From positions 1-55,498 of the IMG/VR virus record IMGVR_UViG_3300042691_029566: DNA of 55,498 nucleotides; one strand, written 5' to 3'. Position 1 is the first letter of the stretch; each line of letters starts with the position of its first letter. The position numbers and the translations under genes are program-made. The DNA comes from a virus. This document shows, piece by piece, positions 24,678-33,838 of this stretch. The notes below the pieces were generated by a model. The model ran no database searches. It saw nothing but the letters and a program-made list of their open reading frames with translations, and was not told the origin of the DNA.

Positions 24678-26852
24678 TTAAAAATCTAATTTAATTGCAA
24701 CTTGTTGAATACCTGTTCTAACTTGAGGCGATTGAAATTTACCTAATACTAATAAATTTTTATCGTTATCATATAAACCAATTTCACTCATATAAGGTAA
24801 ACTTCCAGTAGTCCAAGTTGGGTTGGATGATTTAACAAATTGATTATTTGGTAAATTAATAAGATATCTCATTTCATATATTGTTGCTTGTATGTCTGTA
24901 TTGATATTCCCATAAAATAAATTTTCATCACCAAAACCTAATTTTGTTGTATTACTATTTAATGGAATTGTGATTTGTTCGCTTAATTGATATGTTGGGG
25001 CTGATGAATATAATGTTGGAGTAATTGTAAAAGTTTTAGCAGTCATACCTCCAGGTATAATATTACCATTAGTTGCAATGTAAGAACTTAATTCATTTGA
25101 AGTGAATGCGGTTATCTTTTTCCATGAGTCGGCTAATGGGCGAGACATTGATGTTGTACCTGTTTGGGCGATAACGTAGAACAAATTAGATGAGAAACCT
25201 GTAGTACTTCCAGTATTCATATATGTAAAATCTCCACCAAAACTAACTGTTACATTCTGTTCCGTTAAACCAACTCCAGTCATTGGACCTAAAATATTTT
25301 GATAGTAGTTACAATGCATTCCTTGCCAATCACCTTCAAATCCGTAACTAACCCAAATTTGTTGACTATCATTATCTAATAGTCCGTTAGTTGAATCGTC
25401 ACCACAAGAACCTGGACTGATTAATCCTAATTTAGGTGATGGTAATGTATAGTTTCTGTTTGCAACATATGTCATCGTTGCAATGATTTCTTCGTCATCA
25501 AATATTATGATTTTATCATCTGGAAAAACTCTACCAACTCTACTTGGGTAACCGTCAGGATTTGTGTGAGTGTCATATAAATTGTAGAAACGAATTCCTG
25601 GAGAATTCATATCTGAATTTTTAGATGATTTGATATAGTATGGCGTTAATAAATCAAGAGATGAATAACCTGGAGGGTCAATAAAAAATGTCTCACCTGA
25701 TGTTGATGGAGATGAATTTTTATGCCACATTAACCACGGTAAAGTTATTGAAAAATTTCTGGCTTCACCGTCGGAACCGTCAACGTAAACTTCAGTTGCA
25801 AATTTTTCTCCGTAGAAATTAATAATTGCGTTATTGGTATAATGAACGATTGATATTGATTTTTGTTCTTCAGGTAATACTGTAATCATCTCACCAAATG
25901 AATTATAATAAGTTACCGCAGTTGTCGCACTTTGTCCTGTTGAAGACATATAACCATAATATTCTTTAGTACTCAAATAATCTATTGATGGGAAATTAGT
26001 ATATGTTCTATATGGTGCAGCAACTCCTGCTGGAGATTCAGACCAAGGAATATTCATGTTCCACACTCTAACATAACCATCCTCAGGGGTACAAACCGAT
26101 TCGTAATTAATTACACTATCACTCCAATAATTCTGAGGTGTTGGTAAATCATATCCTGTAATTCCTGACGTTGTGAATATGCATCTTCCATAACCGCTAA
26201 ATCCTAATGAATTTAAATCAGGAACTGCTCTGTCTAAATATAAAGTTGATGTCAGAGTGTTAAAACTACCAACTCTGAATGTTAAAATAGGTGAATTAAA
26301 ATTAACACAATTACAAGTATTACCACTAATTGTATAAATTGTGACATAAGTATTTGCTGATAAAGTTCCTGTAGATGAATCCGAACATGGGTTTGAACTA
26401 AGAGTTAAGAAACCGTTGGTACCAACAAATGTTGATAAATCTACAACGTATTGTGAATTATATGTGTAAGCGCTACTGGTTTGTATCTTATAACAATTAG
26501 TAGACGCTGAAAAAAATCCTGATGTTGTTGCTTTATTAAAAACCGATTCATCTGATGATGCCATAAATGGTATACCGTAAGTAATACCTGAAGTTGTACT
26601 TAAATAAAATGGATACTTAATATCGTTTTTATTTGATGATGGAATTCCTGTTGAATTTTGTGCATTATATGATGGTTCTAAAATTTGAAAATTCGCCTTG
26701 TTATAGGGGATTGAAACTTTGTTGTAGTTTACTTCACTATCACCTACTTGAAAATATGCAATATTAAAATTACCTTCAGATAGTTTTTTTCTACCTGTAT
26801 CTGTTAATCTTGTGACTATTAAACCTTGTGTGTTCTTTATTATGTATCCCAT
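24678..26852 (-). CDS. Putative tail fibre / baseplate-attached protein (724 aa)
   Basis: The N-terminus (VTRLTDTGRKKLSEGNFNI, then YFQVGDSEVNY) resembles a motif found at the start of virion proteins of large T4-like phages, a tail-associated domain. The C-terminus (SLPYMSEIGLYDNDKNLLVLGKFQSP) resembles the EIGLYD motif of phage tail-collar and fibre proteins. The region between is beta-rich with scattered Cys. It probably docks on the baseplate and carries or forms a fibre. It lies 14 bases after the stop of the next upstream minus gene and has its own TATTTAT. Confidence 0.62.
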   Translation of the reverse strand: MGYIIKNTQGLIVTRLTDTGRKKLSEGNFNIAYFQVGDSEVNYNKVSIPYNKANFQILEPSYNAQNSTGIPSSNKNDIKYPFYLSTTSGITYGIPFMASSDESVFNKATTSGFFSASTNCYKIQTSSAYTYNSQYVVDLSTFVGTNGFLTLSSNPCSDSSTGTLSANTYVTIYTISGNTCNCVNFNSPILTFRVGSFNTLTSTLYLDRAVPDLNSLGFSGYGRCIFTTSGITGYDLPTPQNYWSDSVINYESVCTPEDGYVRVWNMNIPWSESPAGVAAPYRTYTNFPSIDYLSTKEYYGYMSSTGQSATTAVTYYNSFGEMITVLPEEQKSISIVHYTNNAIINFYGEKFATEVYVDGSDGEARNFSITLPWLMWHKNSSPSTSGETFFIDPPGYSSLDLLTPYYIKSSKNSDMNSPGIRFYNLYDTHTNPDGYPSRVGRVFPDDKIIIFDDEEIIATMTYVANRNYTLPSPKLGLISPGSCGDDSTNGLLDNDSQQIWVSYGFEGDWQGMHCNYYQNILGPMTGVGLTEQNVTVSFGGDFTYMNTGSTTGFSSNLFYVIAQTGTTSMSRPLADSWKKITAFTSNELSSYIATNGNIIPGGMTAKTFTITPTLYSSAPTYQLSEQITIPLNSNTTKLGFGDENLFYGNINTDIQATIYEMRYLINLPNNQFVKSSNPTWTTGSLPYMSEIGLYDNDKNLLVLGKFQSPQVRTGIQQVAIKLDF

Positions 26853-26857
26853 TTTAT

Positions 26858-26864
26858 ATAAATA
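26858..26864 (-). promoter_or_regulatory. Candidate late promoter TATTTAT (minus strand)
   Basis: Read on the minus strand, TATTTAT ends 5 bases before the ATG at 26852. It fills most of the 14-base gap to the upstream gene. Confidence 0.45.
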
Positions 26865-26866
26865 TT

Positions 26867-29017
26867 TTAATATGATATTCTATTTGTTGTATCCAAAGTG
26901 GAAGGATTATTATTTCCTGAAATTTGTCTAAATGAAGTTATTGATTCTGTTGAAAAATTATAAATTAAACAATTTGGTTGAGGTGTAGTAGGTATGAATT
27001 TAATGTTATATTGAAATGTAATACCCGGTCTACATAAATTTGTTGAATTTATTCTAAAATTATATGCCGGCTCAAAATTAAATTTTATTAAGTCTGAACT
27101 TGATATCGTTAATGGTGATGATGACGTTCCTACCGTAAAAATTCTTTTAAGTTTTCTGGTAAAAACAGTTGATGTGAATGTACATGAAGTATTATTATTT
27201 GCGGGAATGAAATTAGGACTCACGTTACTATTTAATCTTGTAATTGCTCCTGTGTCAGAAGTTGATACCGATATAATTGATGAACTAATTGGAGTTGAGT
27301 TTTTAAAAACATTCACATCGTCGTAACTATCCGACCAACCTCCGGCATATGTGTCTAAATATTGAGCAGTTGTTGCTAGCTGAGCTCTTATTGTTAGTTC
27401 AAAGTAACCCTGAAGAGTAACATTTGATGGTAAATTTAAAATTGACACATCAATGTTAAAATTTCTATATATACTTCTAACCGAGATACCACCTGTTAAT
27501 GTTGTATTAGTATAAAATGTACTTGCGTTATCGTATTTGTTAAGATTTAATGATAGATTTGCGCCTGCTGTTGATGGAATTATAAAACTACCTGTTACAG
27601 TACTACCTGTTTGGTCTGTAATGGTATATGTGTGAGAACCTGAAGTTAGGTTTGCAACAGATGATGTTGTAGTATTTGAACCAATTAAATTGTTATCGAC
27701 TATAAAAGTATATGGACTTAAACCGCCAACTACGGGAGAAAATGTTGCAATTCCTTGAGGTGTTGGACTTGTGGAACAATATCCTTGAGTTGTGATTGTT
27801 GGTGTTATTACAGTATTTTGACAAGTTCCTGAATATAGTGTGAATACTGTATTATTTACACCGTCATTGTATAACCAAGAACTTGAATTGACAGACCACG
27901 CACCTAACGGATATTGTGTTGTTGGACCAAATAATGTTGACGATACTGTATTCGTTATACATCCATTTGGTAAAGTTATAGGTACAGTTGATGTAAATGA
28001 AGATGTAATCCAGTTAGTTCCATTAAATGATAGTGTAACAGATGAAGAAACCCCAATTGACGATGCGTTTGTTAATGTGTAACTTGCTCTGTTATTTATT
28101 GTCCCCGCACTTGTAAATGAAAGTTGAAATCCTTTACCACAGTATTCAAATTGTATACAAAGATTATTAGGGTATATGAAAACTTGAGCAGGTTGTGTTA
28201 TAGTACAGGATAAAGAATATTGTTGAAAATTAGAACCTGTTCCACTGTCCTGTATAGTTAAAGTGTAGGGATTTCCATTAAGTCCTAAATTAACTAATGG
28301 GAAGTTTGATTGAGTTAATAAAGTTGCTCCGGAATAAACAAAATATGGAGGTGTTCCTCCTTGTATTGATGGGTAGAATAACTTACCGTCACTTAACCCA
28401 AATTGACTAATATTTTGAGTGTTACATGTTGACAATAATGTTGATGGTGCGGATGGTAACGTACAATTAATTGACGCTATATTATTCGTAAAATCTAAAA
28501 CGTCAAATGAATATGTACCTCCTGGTTTATTAGCTAGTACTTGTATGTTACCAGGATTAGAAGATGCTGTTAATTGAGTTGTGGTGTTAGAACTGTAAAT
28601 TAAGTAAGGAGGTACTCCGCCTACAATATTTAAAGAGACTATACCTGCATTAGGGTTTAAAAATGTCGGTACTGTTGTTTGAACACAAGTAACCTCTAAA
28701 AATGATTCTGTAATAACTACACATTCATTTGATGTCGTAGTGATATATGAACTAATACTATCAATATCATCTTCTATAATATCAGGACAAGGGTTTGATG
28801 TTGTGCATTCAGTACAATCAGTCTGAGCCGTCATTCCAACCAAGTTATAAGTCTTTGGTTGATAAAATAGTTCAGGTAATTCAACGTAGGTTGCACAAAA
28901 ATCTAAACCTTCAGTAGTGTCAATATAATAAGTTTCCAACTCAGAAACTGAGCTAGGTATACCATTTACGTAAAAATATTCAGTACCATCACAACAATTT
29001 TGAAATCCATATGCCAT
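26867..29017 (-). CDS. Tail adhesin with Cys-rich N-terminal module and SprB-like repeats (716 aa)
   Basis: The first ~80 residues (FQNCCDGTEYFYVNG ... YYIDT ... CATY ... CTECTTSNPCP) form a Cys-rich module shared with the 29045 protein. Then come SprB-like repeats: IVGGVPPYLIY, SIQGGTPPYFVYSG, VVGGLSPYTFIVDNN, each followed by a Gly/Ser-Tyr-TxTIxD type strand. The C-terminal part is beta-rich with few recognisable motifs. A host-binding tail protein is the likely role. The gene belongs to the minus-strand fibre cluster 31772-24678. Confidence 0.65.
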   Translation of the reverse strand: MAYGFQNCCDGTEYFYVNGIPSSVSELETYYIDTTEGLDFCATYVELPELFYQPKTYNLVGMTAQTDCTECTTSNPCPDIIEDDIDSISSYITTTSNECVVITESFLEVTCVQTTVPTFLNPNAGIVSLNIVGGVPPYLIYSSNTTTQLTASSNPGNIQVLANKPGGTYSFDVLDFTNNIASINCTLPSAPSTLLSTCNTQNISQFGLSDGKLFYPSIQGGTPPYFVYSGATLLTQSNFPLVNLGLNGNPYTLTIQDSGTGSNFQQYSLSCTITQPAQVFIYPNNLCIQFEYCGKGFQLSFTSAGTINNRASYTLTNASSIGVSSSVTLSFNGTNWITSSFTSTVPITLPNGCITNTVSSTLFGPTTQYPLGAWSVNSSSWLYNDGVNNTVFTLYSGTCQNTVITPTITTQGYCSTSPTPQGIATFSPVVGGLSPYTFIVDNNLIGSNTTTSSVANLTSGSHTYTITDQTGSTVTGSFIIPSTAGANLSLNLNKYDNASTFYTNTTLTGGISVRSIYRNFNIDVSILNLPSNVTLQGYFELTIRAQLATTAQYLDTYAGGWSDSYDDVNVFKNSTPISSSIISVSTSDTGAITRLNSNVSPNFIPANNNTSCTFTSTVFTRKLKRIFTVGTSSSPLTISSSDLIKFNFEPAYNFRINSTNLCRPGITFQYNIKFIPTTPQPNCLIYNFSTESITSFRQISGNNNPSTLDTTNRISY

Positions 29018-29021
29018 ATTA

Positions 29022-29028
29022 ATAAATA
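29022..29028 (-). promoter_or_regulatory. Candidate late promoter TATTTAT (minus strand)
   Basis: On the minus strand TATTTAT ends 4 bases before the ATG at 29017, in the 27-base gap after the 29045 gene. Confidence 0.45.
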
Positions 29029-29044
29029 ATTATAATTTCATTTT

Positions 29045-31543
29045 TTATGTGTTTAGTACTTTAATTTCATTATCTAAGTTCACTGATACGTACATTCTAT
29101 CATAAACTGTATCATAAGCAATTCCTCTCGGTCCATCACCTATTGTAATTGTATTAGTTATTGTATTGGTATTAATGTTGAATACTGTTAAGTTATCAAA
29201 AGATAAATTACTTACGTATAATCTATCACTATTAGTGTCAAGTGCAATTGTGTTAGCCGCACCACTTCCTAAACCTGTTGACAATGTTGAACCTGTTAAG
29301 TTAGTATTTGGATTAATTGTTATCACATTACCTGTACCATTACAAGCTACGTATACTGTGTCGTTGTTTGGAGAGTAAACTGCAAATCTTGGTAAATGTC
29401 CTGATAAACCTCCAGGTCCAATTGGTATTGTTGATATTACTGAATTTGTAATTGTGTTAATTACTGAAACAGTTCCACCTGAAGAACAAGGTACATATAG
29501 TCTTGAATTTTTAGCAACAAATACTGGTTGCTCAGGTCTGTTTTGAACTGAGATTGTTCCTCCTAATGTGTATGGTACACCCGAAGATACGTCAAAGTAT
29601 CTAACTTGTGCTTGATTATAGATTGATACATATATTCTATTATTAACTGAATCAAACGACATTCCATACGGGAAGTTTGTACCACCAAGAGATATTGTTT
29701 GTACGATAGTGTTAGAACTTAATGCAACAACACTTAATGTTCCACTTGTGTGGTTAGATACAATTAATGTATTATTGATTGGGTCAATCACACCACCATA
29801 ATTAGGTGCTGTAAATCCTGTAATTGTTGAAGTTACGGATATTGCGGAAAGACTAATTACACTTACGGTTGCTCCTGAGTTAATACTATATAATGTTTCA
29901 GTACTTTCGTCAACTACACCATAGAAAGGTGCTAATGGTACTGATAATGTTGCAATTACATGAGGTGGAGGTGTTGTTGGAGTTGGTGTTGGTGTCGTGG
30001 TAGGTGTTGGGGTTGGTGAGTATGACGGAACACAGAATCTACATTCAAACAAGTTTCCACTCTCAATTGAATTAAGTACATTTACAGGTGGAATCGGGTC
30101 ATCGTACAAGTAAGTTACACAAACTGGATTGTTATCAATAATTGCACTAAACGTTGCACCTGTATTAAATGGAACTGATTCTGAAACATAATAAGTTAAT
30201 GGGTCAGTACAATCTTGAAGAACCTTAGACAATGAGCTTGTGAAAGAAGTCTCAATAGTTGTTGTTGTACTTGAGCCAGTAACACTAACACCCTTCACTA
30301 AGTTTGTTGGTGTTGGTGTTGGAGTAGGTGTTTCTAATGGGTAATCATAAGTACTTGCTGAAAAACTAACTGCCTTACCGTAACATATTGGAGTTGGTGT
30401 TGGAGTTGGGGTTGGTGTACTTGTTGATGTGACTGTTGGTGTTGGGGTGGGTGTGGCTCCTGATGTTATATTACAATCAAAAGAAGCTGTAAAATCAAAT
30501 GTGTTACATGCATCAGTACTTGATGGTGTTGGTGTTGGGCAAACATTGTTAAACCATGTTTCATCTAAATCAGGACATTTTGAATATGTCTTAGTTGGTC
30601 CAAACAATACTGCAGTACCTCCACTAGTTTCGGATAATACCCATCTTGAATTAGTAATATCAAAATAAATAAATGATGGTGTCGTTGCGTCAGGCGCATA
30701 AAATATATCATATCCGTTATATCCACCATAGTTGTAATATGTACCATCGTATTGTGAATACCCTGTTAACTTTGTGAAAACACAAAATGATTGATAAACA
30801 CAACCAGATAATGGAGTTGTACTTGGAGTAATTGTTGGTGTTACACTAACTGAAGGTGTTGTGGTTGGTGAAACTTGTAGAGTTGGTCTTGGTGTCTTTG
30901 TTATTGTTGGTGATGGTGTTATTGTTGGTGTTATACTTGGAGTTGGTGTGGGTGTTGGAGTATTACTTGATGTTGGAGTTAATGTTGGTGTTACTGAAGG
31001 TGATGGAGTTACAGTTCTTGTTGGAGTATTAGTTGGTGTTAATGATGGTGTAGAAGTATTTGTTGGTGTATTAGTAACTGTTGGAGTGTTGGTTGGTGTT
31101 TTAGTTACCGTTGGGGTTACAGTAGGTGTATTAGTTGGTGTTTTAGTTACCGTTGGGGTATTTGTTATCGTTGGTGTCGGTGTACTAGATGGTGTTACAG
31201 TTTGAGTGGTAGTTACCGTTGGTGTAGGGGTTGCAGTTCTTGTTGGTGTCGGTGAAGGTGCGGGAGTTGAAGTTGGAGTTGGTGTTGGACCCGGAACACA
31301 AGGATAAACTAATTTACATGCTGTACAACTTGAATAAGATGTCGTATTAGATGAAAACAAAATATATTCTGTTGCTCCTCTATTAAAACCTGAAGTTAAA
31401 AATTCTGAGCATCCTGTATATTGGTCCGTCTCTAAATAATAAGAGTAACCTGCGGTAAATGCCGATAACGGTAAAGAAGATTCTACCTGAAATGTTGTAC
31501 CGCTACAACACCCCGAAAAACTATACCATTCTATTATTCCCAA
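29045..31543 (-). CDS. Tail protein with Cys-rich module, Pro-Thr linker and YVTN-type beta-propeller (832 aa)
   Basis: Residues 1-80 are the Cys-rich module ([15 protein letters not shown] ... [11 protein letters not shown] ... [13 protein letters not shown]) shared with the neighbouring 26867 protein. Residues about 84-245 are a long TPTxTPS linker; two further Thr-Pro tracts interrupt globular parts. From about residue 532 to the end runs a series of ~42-residue units with [66 protein letters not shown] and [13 protein letters not shown]. This is the YVTN/YncE-like propeller signature, about seven blades. A propeller at a fibre end suggests ligand binding. It is followed downstream by the 26867 gene. 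Confidence 0.78.
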   Translation of the reverse strand: MGIIEWYSFSGCCSGTTFQVESSLPLSAFTAGYSYYLETDQYTGCSEFLTSGFNRGATEYILFSSNTTSYSSCTACKLVYPCVPGPTPTPTSTPAPSPTPTRTATPTPTVTTTQTVTPSSTPTPTITNTPTVTKTPTNTPTVTPTVTKTPTNTPTVTNTPTNTSTPSLTPTNTPTRTVTPSPSVTPTLTPTSSNTPTPTPTPSITPTITPSPTITKTPRPTLQVSPTTTPSVSVTPTITPSTTPLSGCVYQSFCVFTKLTGYSQYDGTYYNYGGYNGYDIFYAPDATTPSFIYFDITNSRWVLSETSGGTAVLFGPTKTYSKCPDLDETWFNNVCPTPTPSSTDACNTFDFTASFDCNITSGATPTPTPTVTSTSTPTPTPTPTPICYGKAVSFSASTYDYPLETPTPTPTPTNLVKGVSVTGSSTTTTIETSFTSSLSKVLQDCTDPLTYYVSESVPFNTGATFSAIIDNNPVCVTYLYDDPIPPVNVLNSIESGNLFECRFCVPSYSPTPTPTTTPTPTPTTPPPHVIATLSVPLAPFYGVVDESTETLYSINSGATVSVISLSAISVTSTITGFTAPNYGGVIDPINNTLIVSNHTSGTLSVVALSSNTIVQTISLGGTNFPYGMSFDSVNNRIYVSIYNQAQVRYFDVSSGVPYTLGGTISVQNRPEQPVFVAKNSRLYVPCSSGGTVSVINTITNSVISTIPIGPGGLSGHLPRFAVYSPNNDTVYVACNGTGNVITINPNTNLTGSTLSTGLGSGAANTIALDTNSDRLYVSNLSFDNLTVFNINTNTITNTITIGDGPRGIAYDTVYDRMYVSVNLDNEIKVLNT
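29968..30022 (-). repeat. Thr-Pro coding tract
   Basis: This short GTTGGTGTTGG-type tract encodes [19 protein letters not shown] between the globular middle part and the beta-propeller of the 29045 gene. Similar short tracts lie near 30302-30335 and 30390-30460. Confidence 0.8.
30813..31293 (-). repeat. Long low-complexity repeat encoding Pro-Thr-Ser linker
   Basis: About 480 bases of degenerate GTTGGTGTT/GTTACCGTTGGGGT units encode [17 protein letters not shown]-like peptides. Internal near-exact units ([10 protein letters not shown] coded twice around 31060-31160) indicate recent duplication. The tract is in inverted orientation relative to the tract at 20413-20632. Confidence 0.88.
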
Positions 31544-31547
31544 TTTG

Positions 31548-31772
31548 TTAAGTTGTTGTGCATCCTGTTATTATACACCCATCGCCGTCAACTATCTTAA
31601 CACAATACGCCGTTTGGTCCTGTATTGCTCTTGGTAAATCAAAGGTGTAGGGTAAGTCGCCAGTTGCGATTTCATTTATATAATAGTATTGAGTAACGTC
31701 TCCTGAAAATGAGACATACACCTGAAAAGGTGTTGTACCTGTAATGTCGTAAATGTAACCTGAACTTGGCAT
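31548..31772 (-). CDS. Small tail-fibre-associated module protein (74 aa)
   Basis: This is a third copy of the small module ([16 protein letters not shown] ... LPRAI ... [14 protein letters not shown]), also seen at 23816 and at the N-terminus of the 20195 protein. It is the first gene of the minus-strand fibre cluster, with a four-base gap to the propeller fibre gene. Its own TATTTAT stands 6 bases before the ATG. The function is unknown; a connector or assembly role is plausible from its repeated association with fibre genes. Confidence 0.6.
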   Translation of the reverse strand: MPSSGYIYDITGTTPFQVYVSFSGDVTQYYYINEIATGDLPYTFDLPRAIQDQTAYCVKIVDGDGCIITGCTTT

Positions 31773-31778
31773 ATGAAT

Positions 31779-31785
31779 ATAAATA
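31779..31785 (-). promoter_or_regulatory. Candidate late promoter TATTTAT (minus strand)
   Basis: On the minus strand the sequence reads TATATTTATATTCATATG, almost the same as before gp25 at 2226-2242. The heptamer ends 6 bases before the start at 31772. It forms half of a divergent promoter region with the element at 31811-31841. Confidence 0.5.
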
Positions 31786-31810
31786 TAAAAGGTAAGAAAA
31801 GTTTGTGTAG

Positions 31811-31841
31811 TTTGATTTAAATAAGTTTTTTATTATATTTT
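31811..31841 (+). promoter_or_regulatory. Host-type (Bacteroidota) promoter TTTG-N19-TATATTTT
   Basis: TTTG at 31811-31814 and TATATTTT at 31834-31841 are 19 bases apart. This fits the Bacteroidota consensus TTTG-N19-21-TAnnTTTG except for the last base. The -7 element abuts the ATG at 31842, which favours the second ATG at 31848 as translation start. Confidence 0.55.
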
Positions 31842-32744
31842 ATGGGTATGGATGAAAATGAAGTTTTGGTTGACATGTTAAGAGACTTGTTCGGTAAGGA
31901 CAAACACTATTATGCATCAAAAGGACAAATATCATTTAATTGTCCTTATTGTGATGATGGTAAAAATAAAGGTAACTTAGAGGTTAATATTAACGAACAC
32001 GTTTATAAATGTTGGGCTTGTTCTGAAACAAACGGAACTCACGGAGTATTGGGTAAATTAGTTGATATTTTTGGGACAAAAAGACAAAAGAAAATTTACG
32101 ACGTATTCAAACCTGAAGAATATAAAACAAGGGAGAAAGAAAGACCGAAGTTAAAACTACCTAAAGAATTCATTTCTTTCAAAGACGTAAACCCATTACA
32201 CATCCCACATAAGGAGGCGTTAAAGTATATTAAATCTCGTGGTATCACCGACCAAATGGTTGAAAAGTATAATATCGGATTTGCATGTGAGGGGGAATAC
32301 ATGGGAAGAATAATTGTCCCATCATACGGGATGGATGACGAGATGAATTATTTTGTCTCAAGGGCTTGGTTTAAAACGAAAAACAAATACAAAAATCCGG
32401 AGTTCCCAAAAGAGACTATCATCTTCAATGAAAAGTTAATTGATTGGGAAAAACCGATTTATATATGTGAAGGTGTTTTTGACGGATTCTTTACACCAAA
32501 CCCAGTTATACTTTTAGGGAAAGTGCTTCATGATTTATTGTTTGATGCGATATATAATAAGGCTAAGTCAGATGTTATAATATGTTTGGACGAAGATGCT
32601 TGGAACAACGCAAAAAAATTATACAACACTCTTAATGGAGGTAAGTTAAGAGGGAGAGTTAAAATTATAAAATTACCGAAAGACAAAGATGTTGCCGAAC
32701 TAAGGGGTAACATTGAAGATTATTTTTATCAAATGAATTATTAA
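31842..32744 (+). CDS. DnaG-type DNA primase (T4 gp61 counterpart)
   Basis: It makes RNA primers for lagging-strand synthesis with the replicative helicase. A zinc-binding domain has Cys34-x2-Cys37 and Cys57-x2-Cys60 (CPYC ... CWAC). A linker holds ALKYIKSRGIT, as in primase cores, then a TOPRIM region with YICEGVFDGF and DVIICLDEDAW, the metal-binding acidic residues, and a final AELRGNIEDYF helix. The 300 residues are slightly shorter than T4 gp61 (342). The ATG at 31842 is used here, but the in-frame ATG at 31848 lies 6 bases after the putative -7 element. The PD-(D/E)XK gene follows after 3 bases. Confidence 0.88.
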   Translation: MGMDENEVLVDMLRDLFGKDKHYYASKGQISFNCPYCDDGKNKGNLEVNINEHVYKCWACSETNGTHGVLGKLVDIFGTKRQKKIYDVFKPEEYKTREKERPKLKLPKEFISFKDVNPLHIPHKEALKYIKSRGITDQMVEKYNIGFACEGEYMGRIIVPSYGMDDEMNYFVSRAWFKTKNKYKNPEFPKETIIFNEKLIDWEKPIYICEGVFDGFFTPNPVILLGKVLHDLLFDAIYNKAKSDVIICLDEDAWNNAKKLYNTLNGGKLRGRVKIIKLPKDKDVAELRGNIEDYFYQMNY

Positions 32745-32747
32745 GAA

Positions 32748-33602
32748 ATGGATTTAAAAAAAATTGCTGAAGAGATTAGAGAAATCTTGGATGAGAAAAG
32801 AAAAGACTTGGAGTTGACCTTTATTGAGGACACCCACACTTATTATATGAAAGATACTGATGGTGAAGTTAAGAACACATTCCCCTCGGTTTCAAAAGTA
32901 TTAAAGAAGTTTTACCCTGAGTTCCCAACAGACGAAGCGGCTGAAAAGAAATCAAAAGGAGACCCAATTGTTAAACAACAATTGATTGAGGAATGGGCTG
33001 CGGCTGGTGACTACTCAACCAATATGGGAAGTAGGGTTCATTACATTTTGGAAAAAAAACTTATTGAAAAGTATGGGGATTATAAGGAAGTAAGACAGCC
33101 GATATTTGATTGTGATTTTACTCAAATATTAAAAAGTGATAGTATGGTTAGTGCAGGTAACAAATATCTTAAATTAATGGAGAGTAGAGATGTTGTATTA
33201 CTTGATACTGAAATGGTGCTAGGTCATCCAGACTTAAAGTACACGGGGCAGCCGGACAAAATTTGGTTAGTGGTTAACAAGAAGGGTGATGAGTTCGGAT
33301 TATTAATAACCGATTGGAAAACGAATAAGCCTAAAAACTTTCAATCAAATAACTTTACCAAACCGATGTATAAACCTTTTGAAAAGTATCCAAATACTGC
33401 ATTAGGTCACTACTACGTTCAATTACCTTTATATGGTAAGTTACTTTTACATATGTTGAAAGGAACCAAATACGAAAACATTAGATTATATGGTTGTATT
33501 GTCGTATTATTGCGTGAGGATTCAGAATATGAAGAGTATCGTGTTCCGCAAGAAGTCATTGACACAGTCCTTAATATGAATATGGAGGATTATTTAAATT
33601 GA
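32748..33602 (+). CDS. PD-(D/E)XK exonuclease-like protein (RecB/Cas4-type fold)
   Basis: The 284-residue protein has the nuclease core in order: GSRVHYILE (His98, helix motif I), Glu155 in TEMVLGH, GQPDKI with Asp170, TDWKTNK with Asp189 and Lys191, and YVQLPLYG (Gln225, Tyr229). These correspond to the E-x-GxxD-DxK-QxxxY motifs of the RecB/Cas4-like nuclease family. No Cys cluster for an iron-sulfur centre is seen, unlike Cas4. Placed between primase and the gp47/gp46 genes, it probably trims DNA ends in replication or recombination. Confidence 0.83.
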   Translation: MDLKKIAEEIREILDEKRKDLELTFIEDTHTYYMKDTDGEVKNTFPSVSKVLKKFYPEFPTDEAAEKKSKGDPIVKQQLIEEWAAAGDYSTNMGSRVHYILEKKLIEKYGDYKEVRQPIFDCDFTQILKSDSMVSAGNKYLKLMESRDVVLLDTEMVLGHPDLKYTGQPDKIWLVVNKKGDEFGLLITDWKTNKPKNFQSNNFTKPMYKPFEKYPNTALGHYYVQLPLYGKLLLHMLKGTKYENIRLYGCIVVLLREDSEYEEYRVPQEVIDTVLNMNMEDYLN

Positions 33603-33629
33603 CAATTCATTTGAAAAGTGATATATTTA
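33599..33629 (+). promoter_or_regulatory. Candidate promoter TTG-N20-TATATTTA
   Basis: TTG at 33599-33601 and TATATTTA at 33622-33629 have 20-base spacing, one mismatch from the Bacteroidota -7 consensus. The same bases also read as a sigma70-like TTGACA-N17-TATATT. The element ends 4 bases before the ATG at 33634 and overlaps the stop of the nuclease gene. Confidence 0.45.
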
Positions 33630-33633
33630 AACC

Positions 33634-33834
33634 ATGATAAAACTAACATTTAACACAACTGACAAAACAGCATTTGTTGATTTCGGAAATCAAATGACTG
33701 ACAATTATCTAAATGTACCAACAGTACAAGTAAGAGAAGGGTACTATGAATTAATGCAAAAAGATGAAAACGGAAAGTCATTACCGATTCTTCGTCTACC
33801 CATAAACCACACAATTATGTTTATTGAAAACTAA
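33634..33834 (+). CDS. Hypothetical protein (66 aa)
   Basis: A small soluble protein with a beta-rich pattern (KLTFNTTDKTAFVDF, VQVREGYYELM, LPINHTIMFIEN). No family was recognised. It begins 4 bases after a candidate promoter and stands first in a row of small genes leading to the gp47/gp46 pair. Confidence 0.55.
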   Translation: MIKLTFNTTDKTAFVDFGNQMTDNYLNVPTVQVREGYYELMQKDENGKSLPILRLPINHTIMFIEN

Positions 33835-33838
33835 TATT

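Noticed and set aside
30861-31205. A 114-codon plus-strand open frame rich in Val and Gly
   Set aside because: It is the antisense of the Pro-Thr linker of the 29045 gene. Its Gly-Val repeat composition follows directly from the repeat DNA.
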